NCBI RefSeq assembly: GCF_036373705.1
Contig: NC_089867.1
Coordinates: 21,812,323-21,876,322, forward strand
Length of the DNA stretch: 64,000 nt
Source of the DNA: Amia ocellicauda
Taxonomy: Eukaryota > Chordata > Actinopteri > Amiiformes > Amiidae
Direction: 5' to 3'
The notes under the pieces are model-generated. The model saw only the letters and a list, made by a program, of their open reading frames with translations. It did no database searches and had not been told where the DNA came from. Position 1 is the stretch's first letter, and each line of letters starts with the position of its first letter. The position numbers were made by a program, and so were the translations under genes. This document shows, in pieces, positions 44,494-56,084 of this stretch.

Positions 44494-44913
44494 TTTTATT
44501 ATTATTATAATTATAATAATTATAAAATCATCTAAGTGGATCAGTGCTGTTCATTCTTACATTATATATCTTTGAGAGCAAATACACAATTTAATGTTGC
44601 TTCACATGTATATTAAGCCACTCCTTTTTAAACTAACTAGCATTTTTATACAGTCAACTGGGCTCTGTGACTGAAGTACACCAAGTCTCCTGAGATTACG
44701 AATGGACAGTTCAAAGCGATTGCTTGGTAATTTATGAACTGAAAAGATTGAATTAAAAGGTTGAGGTTAATCATTAAGATGAATTTATAAATTAGTCTTC
44801 AAATTGAAAATTATTAATTAAAATTCCCAGATTGCTCCTCAGTATCCCAGATTGTGGCTGACAGGGTCTAATCAGTTATCACTGTCAGGGGGATAGTCAG
44901 CAGATATGTGTCA

Positions 44914-46741
44914 ATCCACAGAGCAGTGTGTCCAGATGTCCCAGATGTGTCTCAGTCCTGCGGCTGCTGGGCTCTGTGAGTAGAGCTGCCCGGTCTTTCC
45001 CACACTGCGTCCTGTGTGCTGGGCTCCACACACAACAAAAGCAGCCAGGCGCGCTGAATGGGGCATTAGTGACGCCAATTGGCTCTGTATTGTGGGACGG
45101 GCAGCGCATGACGTCACACGCCATCTGGAGGGAAGGCCGATCAATGGCTGACATCTTATCAATACATCTGTACCTGTGCGCATCAACAGGGCCTCACAGC
45201 ACCACAGTCAGTCATGACATCAGGACCGCAGCAGCTGACTGGGGGAGGCGGGGCTAATGGACAGGGAAACCCAGATTATACCTGTCGGGCAGGTGATCAG
45301 GTGACCTCAGCACACTGCGCTGTGATTGGCAGAGGAGGAGGAGAGTCTGACAGAGTGACACACAGGTATTGTGTGTCTTATTGTGCGACTGTTGTCCTCA
45401 AACACACAGCAATAGTAAAACAGCCTGATGACACTGCAGGCATTTCTGCTCTGAATGGTGTATCGAACACGTCCCCTCAGCCGTCCTCCTGCTCAGTGCT
45501 CAGCTTCTCCACACCTTCCTGCTCCCCGTGCCTTTGCCATGACTGAGCCACAGAGAGGGGCTCCCAGGTGCCCAGTGTCAGAGAGCAGCCCCCCCACCGT
45601 GTCCAGCCCCAGATAAAGGCCTCCAGATGCTGGTGGGGTTGAGGAGTCGTAATGGCCCTGGAACTGAGACTCTGCTCTCCAGAGCTTTCCCACACTCTGC
45701 CCATTGAGAGAGCGACAATAGAAGTGTGCCGATTAAATGCTAATTTGCTTTCAAACCATCAGCCCCTGACAGGCCTCTAGAGGATAAAACTTGTTTGTTA
45801 AATATGCTTTAATCAAGGGCCAGATGAACACACACATGTAGAGAGCATGTAGAGAGTAAATCATAAGCAATTCAAGACAATGTAATGTAATCATTATATT
45901 TAAAGGCTCTGCAAGGACATCAGACATATTGAGCAGAGATACAGTGCTATGCTCTGAGTTGCGTCTTATGAATGATTATAAGCTCTGTCAGGATATGCTG
46001 CTGTTGGACTCTGACTTTCATTTGGGATTCCTCAAGTACTGAGGGGAGCAATGAAAGGTTGTAGGAACTTCAAAACATCTAGAAGAATGCACTATACTTC
46101 AACACTGGACTGTTTAACTCCCCAAACACTGTATTATGACATTCTTAACTCTCCCTATCCTTGTTGTGTTTCCTGTCACAAGTTAAGTTGTGATTTTGCC
46201 TTTTGATGTGACTCCTCAGAGCTGATGAAGTGCACATCAAGAGGGTGTCACTACCACAACAGTGCCCCAAAATGAGCATATCACCCAACAGTTCTGTTTC
46301 AGATCCCAAGGAATGAACACTGCAGACAGAATCTCCCTCCTCCATTATATAGCGCCTTTCACTCCACCAGTGTTCTCAACAGCCTTTCCCAGCCACAGCC
46401 CAGCTGCTCAAAGCTTTACTCTGAGAATCACACAATGCACCTGGGCCTGATATTTCATCAGCGATATGAGACACACAGCAGAACCTCGTCAACATGCAAC
46501 ATGTGCCGTGTTTAATATGGCAACAAAACAGACCCCACCTCCCCCTCCCCCCATTCCTGGTGTGCAGCTCTGTGGGTCGACTCACTAGGGATTGTCCCCT
46601 CCGGCCCTGTGAGTGAGTTTTCCTCTGTTTCCCACACTCTGCCCATTCAGCACGTCCAATAGGGAGACAATAGAAGTGTGTCTTATTACACATCGCGTTA
46701 GCGACGGTGTTTGATCTGCCATTGTGGGGTAGGGCAGCCAC
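44914..46741 (-). promoter_or_regulatory. Unit 7 distal modules
   Basis: E1 44914-45165, E2 45594-45784, E3 46581-46741, with the type B segment between E2 and E3. Confidence 0.6.
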
Positions 46742-48600
46742 AGTGCGTGTCACTGTGCAATTTCAGGCAAACTTCTGAAACTTGTATCAGCTCAGCCTGA
46801 TTTAGTGTCCAGCTGACTGTCCAGGATTACACCTCTTCAGCTTATAGTTTAGTAAACAAGGATGTAGAAACCAGCACAAGAGCAGCAGCATTGACTAATG
46901 CACTCAATTAACAAAATAATCTTCATTACCATGTTAAAACAGTACACTGAGACCAGGGTGGGCTGTAAAAACAAGGTACCAAATGAACAAGCATGCATAC
47001 CTTTCATACACAGATTACTTTGATTAATAATCTAATACCAACACAGAGCTCCTATATACATCCACACAGACATATATAGTGAGATACACAAGCTATAATT
47101 ATTATTATTATCATTATTATTATTATTATTGTTCATCTGTTTTTTTATACAGTGTGAAGCTGCATCTTGAAGTTGACTGATTGTAATGATTTCTTATAAT
47201 GATGATGATTTTGTATTTAACGTAGGAAGTCAATTAGACAATATCAGACAATTTAAATATTCATGTTTTGTCATAGTTTTCTCAGTGGATTCTCTATGGC
47301 GTAAGGAAGGAGTCCTTCTATGAGTCTTAAACTTCTCAACTACTGTCTGGTATTCTGTTCTAGTACATCACAGTTAAGTATATTTAAAAGGGGTAATGAC
47401 GATGCAGAACATGTATTCAAGAAGATGATACTGGTCGCTCTTCTCATCGAGGACAATTAACTGTGTTAGTGCGTGATGTCATACTCGCAAGAAACCTAAA
47501 CTGATTACTTTCTCTATTCAGTACCTTAGACAGCGCCAACAAAGCAGCATCCAAAAAGCAAATGAAGAAAGCACGATCAATATATTTATTACTTTCTAGT
47601 TTTACTAATTATGATGATATTAATAGGGTGAAATACGTATTTAGTGTTATGAAAATAAACGATTTATCTAAATATACGTCACACTTTATTGATAGTCAGA
47701 GAGCCTCGATTAAATCACACATTATATATGTAATATGCAATGTAGTGTAATATGTAATGTGTATCAATGTGGGTCTGATATAGAAATAAAGTAAGTTAAT
47801 CAATTTTTTACCTTTAATTGCATTTTAAACATTGCCTTTCAATTTCCTGTACTGTAATAAATTCACGTGTGTATGTGATTCCTCATTATTATTACGATTG
47901 CATGTATTGGATTTAAAGAAGAGAAAACAAGGACATGTGACGTTGATTTCATTTTTATTCTTCATGTTCTTCTTCTTGAAGTGAAATGCACAACAATTGA
48001 ATATGATTCACAGAATCAGTACGGTTTCATGAGCACTGTATGTTCATGAACAGCTACAATAAGAGCCAAGGTGAGAGTCTGGGTCTACAAACACATGAGC
48101 CACACACTGAAAACAACATCACTAGCAAAACCTGAAGACATCTCCAAGACACAATATTCCATCACACAGACACACCGTGGACAGTGTGAACACATTGAGA
48201 AACAGCCTTCATAGAAGACACACATATACTTGAATAATAAACACGCTAACCTTTCTCCAAGTCAGAAATAATTATATTTCAATTGAATAAATACATATTC
48301 TTATGTAACAAAGCAATGCTAATATAGGCCCATTACTGAAACATATTAATAATGAATCATTCATTATAGTAGCCTAATGCTCAAACTTGAGCATCGCACA
48401 CTGCTTTATTCAAAGCATAGGGAAGCACACACGTCTTGTGGAACAAGATACAATCATACCTTCTCAGAAGGCAAGTGTCTAAGATAGAAATTAATTTCTT
48501 TAAAACATGAAAAAACACATCAATGGACTAATGTGAAATGAAAACATCACATTTGTACTTTTCTGCAATCAGAAATAACCTTTGAGCTATGAAAAATTCA

Positions 48601-49037
48601 TAGCAACACGTCCACACACTGGTGTGAAATATGATTAGAAATATCCTGCCTTCACAGAAGACACACATTGTCAGAAGCTGCCCTGATTACTTCAGAGGCA
48701 CAAGTGGAAACAGAAATAATCTCTTCCACACATACACACGTCTTGTATAACAAGGAGAACAGCAGTCATACTGTTGAGCACAGGTGTGTTGAATCGTGCA
48801 TGTTCTTTCTGTCAAAGACAGAGCTCTTTAAAACCTTCCACACAGGCAGAAGAGGAAGGAAGACACTTCCTACACGCTGAGAATTACTGTCCATGCCCGT
48901 CTTAGACAGGCCGGTCCAATTCTGGGGTCTGAGTCCAGTGCCCGTCCGCAGGGCTCTACCAGGGCCGCCAGAGGGCGCCTTTAGCCGGACTCTCCTGTTT
49001 GATGGTGCTGTGGCGGGTTGGGGAGCTCAGCTGGGGC
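48601..49037 (-). repeat. Array unit 8, truncated
   Basis: Only the downstream flank, 3' UTR and last 82 bases of the coding exon remain. The unit breaks off at 49,037 and continues as plus-strand hes5 promoter sequence. Confidence 0.95.
48956..49037 (-). pseudogene. hes5 fragment: last 26 codons of a truncated minus-strand copy
   Basis: The reverse strand gives the final part of the protein from about PQLSSPARH to WRPW and the stop codon, then the 3' UTR leftwards. Everything upstream is missing because the sequence switches at 49,037 into a plus-strand hes5 promoter. There is no start, intron or bHLH. Confidence 0.95.
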
Positions 49038-49129
49038 TATAAATAGATTGGGGACTATAAATAGCAGAGCCGAGAGCAGCAGCAGTCACACTCACTCTAC
49101 ACAGAGAGCACTACAGCCCAGCTCCAGCC
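49038..49129 (+). promoter_or_regulatory. hes5 gene 8 truncated promoter with duplicated TATA box
   Basis: The normal TATAAATA is at 49056-49063. A second TATAAATA at 49038-49045 forms the breakpoint itself and precedes GATTGGGGAC, where intact promoters have ATGCAGATTGGGGAC. No RBPJ pair, CCAAT or Sox-like sites remain. Confidence 0.85.
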
Positions 49130-49738
49130 ATGGCACCGACACTCGCTGCAGCAATGGGATACTCAAAGGAGCACGCCACCCTGAGCCACAAAGTAAGTTG
49201 AGAACCTGACCTGTGGAGAAATGCCCTGATTTCATCTGTCAGTGATTTCATCCAGGTTGCCTCCCAGAGCCTGATGACTAACCCACGTCTTGTCTTGTCT
49301 CTCCAGCTGAGAAAGCCGATGGTTGAGCGAATGCGCAGAGATCGCATCAACAGCAGCATCGAGCAGCTCAAGTCTCTCCTGGCCGGCGACTTCCTGAGCC
49401 AGCAGCCCGACTCCAAGCTGGAGAAAGCCGACATCCTGGAAATGACGGTGTGCTACCTGAGACAGCAGTGCCAGCAGCAGCTCGCTAGCGCCTCCTCCGG
49501 GCCTGCGGCTGCAGGCGAGGGCTACTCCAGGTGTGCCCAAGAAATCGTGCGCTTCCTGTCCCGGGACCAAGTGAAGACCGAGTCCCGGCGAAGACTGCTG
49601 AGCCATTTCCGGAGCGGGCAGCAGTCCTCTGATAAGGCCAGCTGTCCGAGCGCCCTGCCCCAGCTGAGCTCCCCAGCCCGCCACAGCACCATCAAACAGG
49701 AGAGTCCGGCTAAAGGCGCCCTCTGGCGGCCCTGGTAG
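49130..49738 (+). CDS. hes5: HES5-type bHLH-Orange repressor, gene 8 (inverted, promoter truncated)
   Basis: Exon 1 is 49130-49192 and exon 2 is 49307-49738, with the intron at 49193-49306 (GTAAGT...CTCCAG). The coding sequence is intact and gives the majority protein. Upstream, the match to other promoters ends about 82 bp before the ATG: the RBPJ pair and CCAAT region are gone. The gene faces away from the truncated minus-strand fragment next door. Its transcription under Notch control is therefore doubtful unless more distant modules suffice. The downstream flank matches the 3' UTR of all other copies. Confidence 0.95.
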
Positions 49739-50093
49739 AGCCCTGCGGACGGGCACTGGACTCAGACCCCAGAATTGGACCGGCCTGTCTAAGACGGGCA
49801 TGGACAGTAATTCTCAGCGTGTAGGAAGTGTCTTCCTTCCTCTTCTGCCTGTGTGGAAGGTTTTAAAGAGCTCTGTCTTTGACAGAAAGAACATGCACGA
49901 TTCAACACACCTGTGCTCAACAGTATGACTGCTGTTCTCCTTGTTATACAAGACGTGTGTATGTGTGGAAGAGATTATTTCTGTTTCCACTTGTGCCTCT
50001 GAAGTAATCAGGGCAGCTTCTAACAATGTGTGTCTTCTGTGAAGGCAGGATATTTCTAATCATATTTCACACCAGTGTGTGGACGTGTTGCTA

Positions 50094-50308
50094 TGATTTT
50101 TTTATAGTTTAAATCTTATTTCTGATTCCAGAAAAATACGAGAGTAATGTTAATGTCCTGACATATGTAATGTTTTAAGCTGTGTGCTCTTCTAACAGCT
50201 CATGGTGTGTGCCTGTTGCATGGCAACATGACTGCTTTATTTTGCTAAGCAATGATTTGTACACGATCCTGAGATCCAGGAACATCTCAACTGTGCTGTC
50301 TGATGTGA
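50094..50308 (+). repeat. 3' flank shared by genes 8 and 9 but not by the array
   Basis: From about 50094 the sequence keeps matching the gene 9 flank (57045-57265), including AAAAATACGAGAGTAATG and TGTTGCATGGCAACA, while array units differ. The match ends after GTCTGATGTGAAGACA. Genes 8 and 9 therefore share a more recent origin in this flank. Confidence 0.8.
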
Positions 50309-50309
50309 A

Positions 50310-51980
50310 GACAAAAAATGGTTGTGACAGAAATGGTTGTGTTTCTGATTGTTAGAAAATATTTTTGTTTCTGTTTGAAATTTCATGTGAAAGAACAAGA
50401 GCTAATCTGAGATAAGTAGAATATGTATTCTTCATATTGTCTTCTATGAAGAATCAATGTCAATTAATTTGTTCTAAATTGAGCACATTTCATTACTTAA
50501 TACCTAATGCATCATCATATTGAAGTGATATAAATGTATTTCTGAATCACTTTAAACAGCTTTGATATGCTGTTTATTATTGCACCACTGTAACTTGTTA
50601 TACAAGGATTAAGTAAAATTGTGTTATTCTTAATAACCTAAGATGGCAACTTCTATAATGTGTATGTATTTGTGAATACTTACTTGAAATCTGCCTTTTA
50701 AGAAGGATATTTTTATTTGTGTGTGTGTCTCGGAAGTGTAAACTCTTTGCGAGATGAAGATAACATGTTATGTTTGACTCCTTTAGAGACGCCAAGTCCA
50801 GAGTACCTGTGAACATGTGAATTAACAGTGTGTTGTGTTTTGAAAGACGTTGTCTTGATGGTACAGTGGTGACTTCAGTTAAACAGCTGTGTCATCTAAG
50901 GTGGAAATTATTGAATATTTCATTCCTCAAGAAATAAATGCATAAATGAAGCTAATGTCTTAATTGTTTTACTTTCCTTAAGAACTTGACCTAGTACATT
51001 CAAAAATAATAGTAATAATGCATGCAACCTAAACAAAATATACAAAATAATCGTGGATACCCAATAAACAAAACTCTTGAGTATGAATAATAGTCTCAAA
51101 ATATATCTTCAAATATTTAAATAAGTCAATTTACCTTTAAACAATGTAATGTATACATTGCACATTTACCTGTACATGACACTCAATCATCTTATACAAA
51201 CGTAATTTTACTTATTAGAATTAAACAACCACTGAACTATTTCTCAGTTCTTCACATACTCATATGTTAAGTATTTGTACCATAAGTTGTGATATTTGAA
51301 TATGAACACATGCACCCTCTCTCAATGGCATTTACCTATATCTGCATTTAAACGTGTCAATCACATTAACTGTACAGAAACATTGAACAGTTTAGAAAGA
51401 AACAACAGAATGCTATCAGGCTGGGTTTCTGAGCTTGATGTCCAGAACCTTAATGGGCCGATTTAAATCACAGTATTCGGGTTCTAGTGTACAAGGTTCT
51501 CTACTCTTTAAAAGTTTAAATGGTCTAATATACTTTTGTATGAGCTTGTAATTTCCTGATTGTGAATTACCAGGGGTACACCTTGCCTGTAGATATAATT
51601 TTTTAAAGTATTATATTTAGAATTTGTTTGTTTGAGTTTAATTTTGAGCAAATTCTTTCCACTGGATATGAAATGTCTGCCTTATATACTAAGGTATATA
51701 CTAAATTACTCCCAACAGCATCCCATCTTCTGCACATAAAGATATTACAATTACAACATTACGTCAAATTGCCGAACCACTTTTTGAAACCGTTGAGAAC
51801 TGGCTAAAGCCGACGTAGAAAGCTAGTCATGTATATATATATTACATATTGGTAGCACAAAATACGTTAAAATGAAATAAGTCATCATTCAATGGCCCCC
51901 CCACCCCTTCCCAACCCAACCCATTTACAGGCAGTTACAGATTATGTGAAATCAGGGCCTGCATTCAGACTAGGCAATGG
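50310..51980. other. Non-coding sequence downstream of gene 8
   Basis: AT-rich. Contains further small hairpins of the 3' flank type (TCTTCTATGAAGA near 50440, CTTGTTATACAAG near 50595) and a candidate AATAAA at about 50934. No gene is recognised. Confidence 0.5.
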
Positions 51981-51984
51981 GTCA

Positions 51985-52060
51985 GTGGGAAGTTGTGCTT
52001 TCCCACAGTGAGCAGTCAATCAGTGCGTTTACAGCCACAATAGGCAGAGCTTTAGTCAAT
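51985..52060 (+). promoter_or_regulatory. Candidate RBPJ/Sox element E4a
   Basis: TTTCCCACAGTGAGCAGTCA is followed by ATCAGTGCG and CCACAATAGG. The same order of motifs recurs at 59.42 kb. It lies about 1 kb upstream of the gene 9 E3 module, on the outer side. Confidence 0.45.
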
Positions 52061-52797
52061 AGTAAATTGACGACACACCGCTGAGGGACAATGGACCCCC
52101 GGCAGCTGTGGCGGGGGTGGGGGGCGGTATGATACAGTGAGCTCGGTGTGGAGACCCTACCCTGCTTTGGGAAGGAGTGGATAAAGATCAACAGGCCCTC
52201 AAGACGGAATGAATACAGATTGGGGAGAATTAGGCTCAGATCGAAAATAATAAAAATAATAATAAAAATAAAAGTGGGAGATTAAAGAAGACATTTTGAA
52301 TGGGCAGAAACAGCTGCAGATGCCTTTGTCATGAATAATTTCACAGAGATGTATGGAAATTAATAAGCATTGCAATTAAGCTGTATCTTTTTATGGGCGG
52401 CAGGTTTTTCAGAAACCATTTGGGCGAATGAAGAAAGCGATTCGAGAAACACATTTCACAAGTGCCAATCACTGTATTGCTGGACAGTACTGGATGAAAA
52501 GCATAATTAAATATATTATTCTTAGCGTGCATTGTGTTTTCTTTTCTTTGTGGTAATGGAAAATAATGAATATGTTTATTTGCATGCAGAGTACACATGA
52601 GGGAGCTTAAAAAGCGTCCGTTTCCAAATAAAACATTGTACATTTCTGTTTGACAGACACATTCACACAAAGTTACTATAAACATTACAAATGTTGTTTG
52701 TTAGAAGTTAAAACAACAAAGACAACAACATGCGAAAACATTTAAACTTCTGTTGTCAAGTAAAGAAAGGTGACTTTTTATTTAAATAAGAATATTA

Positions 52798-52799
<2 letters not shown>

Positions 52800-52830
<31 letters not shown>
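52800..52830. repeat. (AT)n microsatellite
   Basis: About 30 bp of pure AT. Confidence 0.95.
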
Positions 52831-52835
<5 letters not shown>

Positions 52836-52964
52836 CTCATGCTGTACACAGAAGAGCTTTTAAGAGTGTGGTTTAGGAGATTAGTATCATAATAAAACTT
52901 TCAGATGTCTGTCTTGACTTGCCTCCCTCACTGCAGTCCAGATGGTGCGCTCAGAGTGAGGCTC

Positions 52965-53125
52965 CCCTTCCCCACAATGGGAGATCAAACACCGTTGCTA
53001 ACGTCATATGTAATAGGACACACTTCTTTTGTCTCCCCATTGAAGACGCTGAATGGGCAGAGTGTGGGAAACAGAGGAAAACTCACTCACAGGGCCTGGA
53101 GGGGACAATCCCTACAGAACGGCAC
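52965..53125 (+). promoter_or_regulatory. E3 module of gene 9 (reverse orientation to the array)
   Basis: Matches the reverse complement of the array E3: CCCACAATGGGAGATCAAAC, GCTAACGTCATATGTAATAG, CTGAATGGGCAGAG, then TGTGGGAA at 53063-53070 and ACTCACTCACAGGGCC. Point changes are visible (for example CTTTTGTCTCC for CTATTGTCTCC), so this copy is older than the array copies. Confidence 0.65.
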
Positions 53126-53129
53126 ACAG

Positions 53130-54085
53130 ATCTCAGCACCGCACCTTACATCTTGCTGTACTAAAGACCGAGGGAGTGGTTTACTTATTAACTGAGCAAA
53201 AAGAAAAACAGGGAACAGCACAGTGAAAGTGACAGGCCACCATAATACATCACTAAGGATGATCAGAGCACTGGAGCTGATATTGAATTGTGACGGCTAA
53301 AGCCTTGTCTTGCAGGGGGCTCAGCGGGAGAAGAGACAGTTTTTAAACCTCTGGACAGAATGCAGTAGATGACAAGAACTTACCATGTTTGGGTTTTAAA
53401 ATGGAAATGTATATACTGAGCATATGTGGCTATTCAGTTTTACCAATCACACTTCAGAGATTAAAGAACACACGGTTGATTTTTCATAACTTTAGCAGCA
53501 TAAAAACTGTTTTAAATATCCATACAATACTTAAAATAGTATAAAACCACACAGTAAGGCAGTTCTTGTGTCATCTTAATAAAAAACTACCATTAAACTG
53601 GCATATATGTTTTGGCTGTAGAGGAAATATGAAAGAAAAACATTAATGCAAACCATGTAAAACTGCAGAATGAATGCTAATGTTGTCAACCTTCATTGGT
53701 GCTTTGAACACTGCACACTCAATTAAAGAAATAAGGAAGAGGAGGATCACTATTTAGACCTTCAGTAAAAACCGGAAATTACACAATCTTTCAATTAAAG
53801 CATGGAGATTTTGAAAACACTCTGTGGGCTTTTAACCAAGAGCAGTTAATAGATTCTCAAGTAGAGCAATGTGTATCAGCCCTGTCCCCTGTGTCAGACT
53901 GAAAGCAGTGCTGGATTATGTGCCGCGCTCAATTGCTATCAGGGTAAAACTGTACTCAGCTTCTCAATTAAAATATACTTAACTACAGTGTCTGATCCCA
54001 TGAGTGCTGCAATTAATTAACACTTTTCAAACGCATCTCATTCTTTCTAAATGTTTGCGTTTATCTGGCCCTTGATTAAAGCATA
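53130..54085. other. Spacer between E3 and E2 of gene 9, nothing recognised
   Basis: AT-rich with no coding frame and no visible match to the array spacers. Confidence 0.5.
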
Positions 54086-54089
54086 TTTA

Positions 54090-54300
54090 ACTAACAAGTT
54101 TCATCCTCTAGAGGCTTGTCAGGGGCTGATGGTTTGAAAGCAAATTAGCATTTAATCGGCACACTTCTATTGTCGCTCTCTCAATGGGCAGAGTGTGGGA
54201 AAGCTGTGGAGAGCAGAGTCTCAGTTCCAGGGCCATTACGACTCCTCAACCCCACCAGCATCTGGAGGCCTTTATCTGGGGCTGGACACGGTGGGGCGGG
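54090..54300 (+). promoter_or_regulatory. E2 module of gene 9
   Basis: Reverse complement of array E2: AAATTAGCATTTAATCGGC, CTATTGTCGC, TGTGGGAAA at 54194-54202. Carries GAGGCTTGTCAGGGGCTG like the type B units (GACAGGCCTC), not the type A form (GAAAATCCTC). Confidence 0.65.
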
Positions 54301-54589
54301 CAAAGGCACGGTGAGCAGGAAGGTGTGGAGAAGCACAGGGAGGAACTGAACAGGAGGACGGCTGAGGGGACGTGTTCGATACACCATTCAGATACATCAT
54401 TGCTAATGACACCTTATATGGAGCAGTACTATCAAAATAATGTAAAGAATAATCTAATCTAGTGATTCCAGCACTAACAGTTATTGTAAAATGTGGCATC
54501 TCTCTTAAATTCTGCTCTGAATGTAGTTTCTTGCAAATAAATAAAAAAGCCTGCACTTGCTAGCTGTCATGCATGAGCGACAGATATTA

Positions 54590-54947
54590 TTGATAAGATG
54601 TCAGCCATTGATCGGCCTTCCCTCCAGATGGCGTGTGACGTCATGCGCTGCCCGTCCCACAATACAGAGCCAATTGGCGTCACTAATGCCCCATTCAGCG
54701 CGCCTGGCTGCTTTTGTTGTGTGTGGAGCCCAGCACACAGGACGCAGTGTGGGAAAGACCGGGCAGCTCTACTCACAGAGCCCAGCAGCCGCAGGACTGA
54801 GACACATCTGGGACATCTGGACACACTGCTCTGTGGATGTCCACACTGTGCTGACAGAATAGAGGAGGCATGTTAAACAGTCTGTTTCCAGTCACTGGTC
54901 ACTCATTAATACCCCTGACTGTAGCACTTCATAACAACATGATGCTG
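54590..54947 (+). promoter_or_regulatory. E1 module of gene 9
   Basis: About 250 bp are essentially identical to the reverse complement of array E1, including CRE TGACGTCA, ATTGGCGTCACTAATGCC and GCAGTGTGGGAAAGACC. After 54840 it continues into about 100 bp shared only with the orphan E1 at 61.4 kb. Confidence 0.7.
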
Positions 54948-54949
54948 TA

Positions 54950-55737
54950 AAGTAGAGGACAGGGAGTTTTAATCACACACTGAGTATTAAGACATATGGT
55001 TCAGTGACCAGTCACCCGAGATCAATGAATCAATCAGCGGTGTTTTCAGTGAATTAATTAGAATATTGTGGTCAGAAATGTCAAACATCCCAAAAATTCA
55101 ACACTTGATCAAGGCTGGAAGAGATTTATGTTCCTTTATTAATCAAATGACAGTCTGATTGCTATCTCAATAGTTCACTCAATATCTTTTAGTCAATGTA
55201 TCTGTATCTTATAACCATTCCTAGAGAAGTCAAAGTTCAAGTCACATATTCAAACCTATTGTTCAATTACCCTGTTTCCCTTCAGCAGCACTGCAAAAGC
55301 AATTTTCAAAGGCTTCCTCCACTAGGCAATTACTAACACCTTGTCTCCGAATTTCTTGGAAGTAAGCAATTTCAAGGCATGGCATTAAAAAGCTGTGATA
55401 CTAAACATACAGAAGAAAAATACAAAATGACAAAGCTGCAATGTCATAAAAACTTTAGATCGAATCAAATGGAATCAATAAAATGTCTGTCTAAAATATC
55501 CTACAGTGAATGTCTAACAAATATATTGGACACTGTGGTTTGGACACTGGACGTGTTGTTTCCCAGACCAATCTACATGACACAGTAGATTTGTAGAGGA
55601 AGCTAGATGTTCCACAGATTTAAAACAATGCTTAGAATGTGAGAAGTCCTAAGAGTTATTGCGGACGGAGGCATTGCTTCTGTAGAGAAGTATGCCACAC
55701 TAGTACTTTCCAATTACAACTGCTGTGCTGCTTCAGT
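54950..55737. other. Spacer between E1 and promoter of gene 9
   Basis: No match to the corresponding array spacer and no gene recognised. Confidence 0.5.
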
Positions 55738-56084
55738 GTCACTGATCCCAACATCAGGCGGCAGATCTGCTCTCTGCACGGGGGTCACCACTTTCCCAGA
55801 TTCACACAGTGCTCCGTGAGGCACTCGCCATCGCCCCACCCCTCCACCTGTTCCCCAGAGACATGGCCATTGTCCCCGGGCAATAAGCACTTCATTGAGC
55901 ATGTGGCAATTCCAGCTTCCCCATTGTCCCCCCGAGCTCGCCCATTGGCTACGGACTGTGAGAAACTGCAACGAGCCCGAGACCCACACATTGGGATGCA
56001 GATTGGGGACTATAAATAGCAGAGCCGAGAGCAGCAGCAGTCACACTCACTCTACACAGAGAGCACTACAGCCCAGCTCCAGCC
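55738..56084 (+). promoter_or_regulatory. hes5 gene 9 promoter
   Basis: RBPJ pair 55957-55988 (TGTGAGAA, 16 bp, GACCCACA); TATAAATA 56011-56018; CCCATTGGC upstream. Homology with the array promoters starts at about 55738, just short of the CACGTG found in the array. Confidence 0.82.

Larger units (their letters stand above)
42724..48600 (-). repeat. Array unit 7 (type B spacer)
   Basis: 5,877 bp. The type B segment lies at about 45880-46332. It is the last complete unit before the inversion breakpoint. Confidence 0.95.
48601..50093. repeat. Inverted repeat around the array breakpoint
   Basis: 48601-49037 is the reverse complement of 49657-50093 (end of coding exon plus 3' flank; outer ends TAGCAACACG and CGTGTTGCTA). 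The 619-bp centre holds the gene 8 promoter, exon 1, intron and most of exon 2. Confidence 0.93.

Noticed and set aside
49018-49209. 63-codon plus-strand frame upstream of gene 8
   Set aside because: It overlaps the promoter and exon 1 in another frame and merely runs through the breakpoint.
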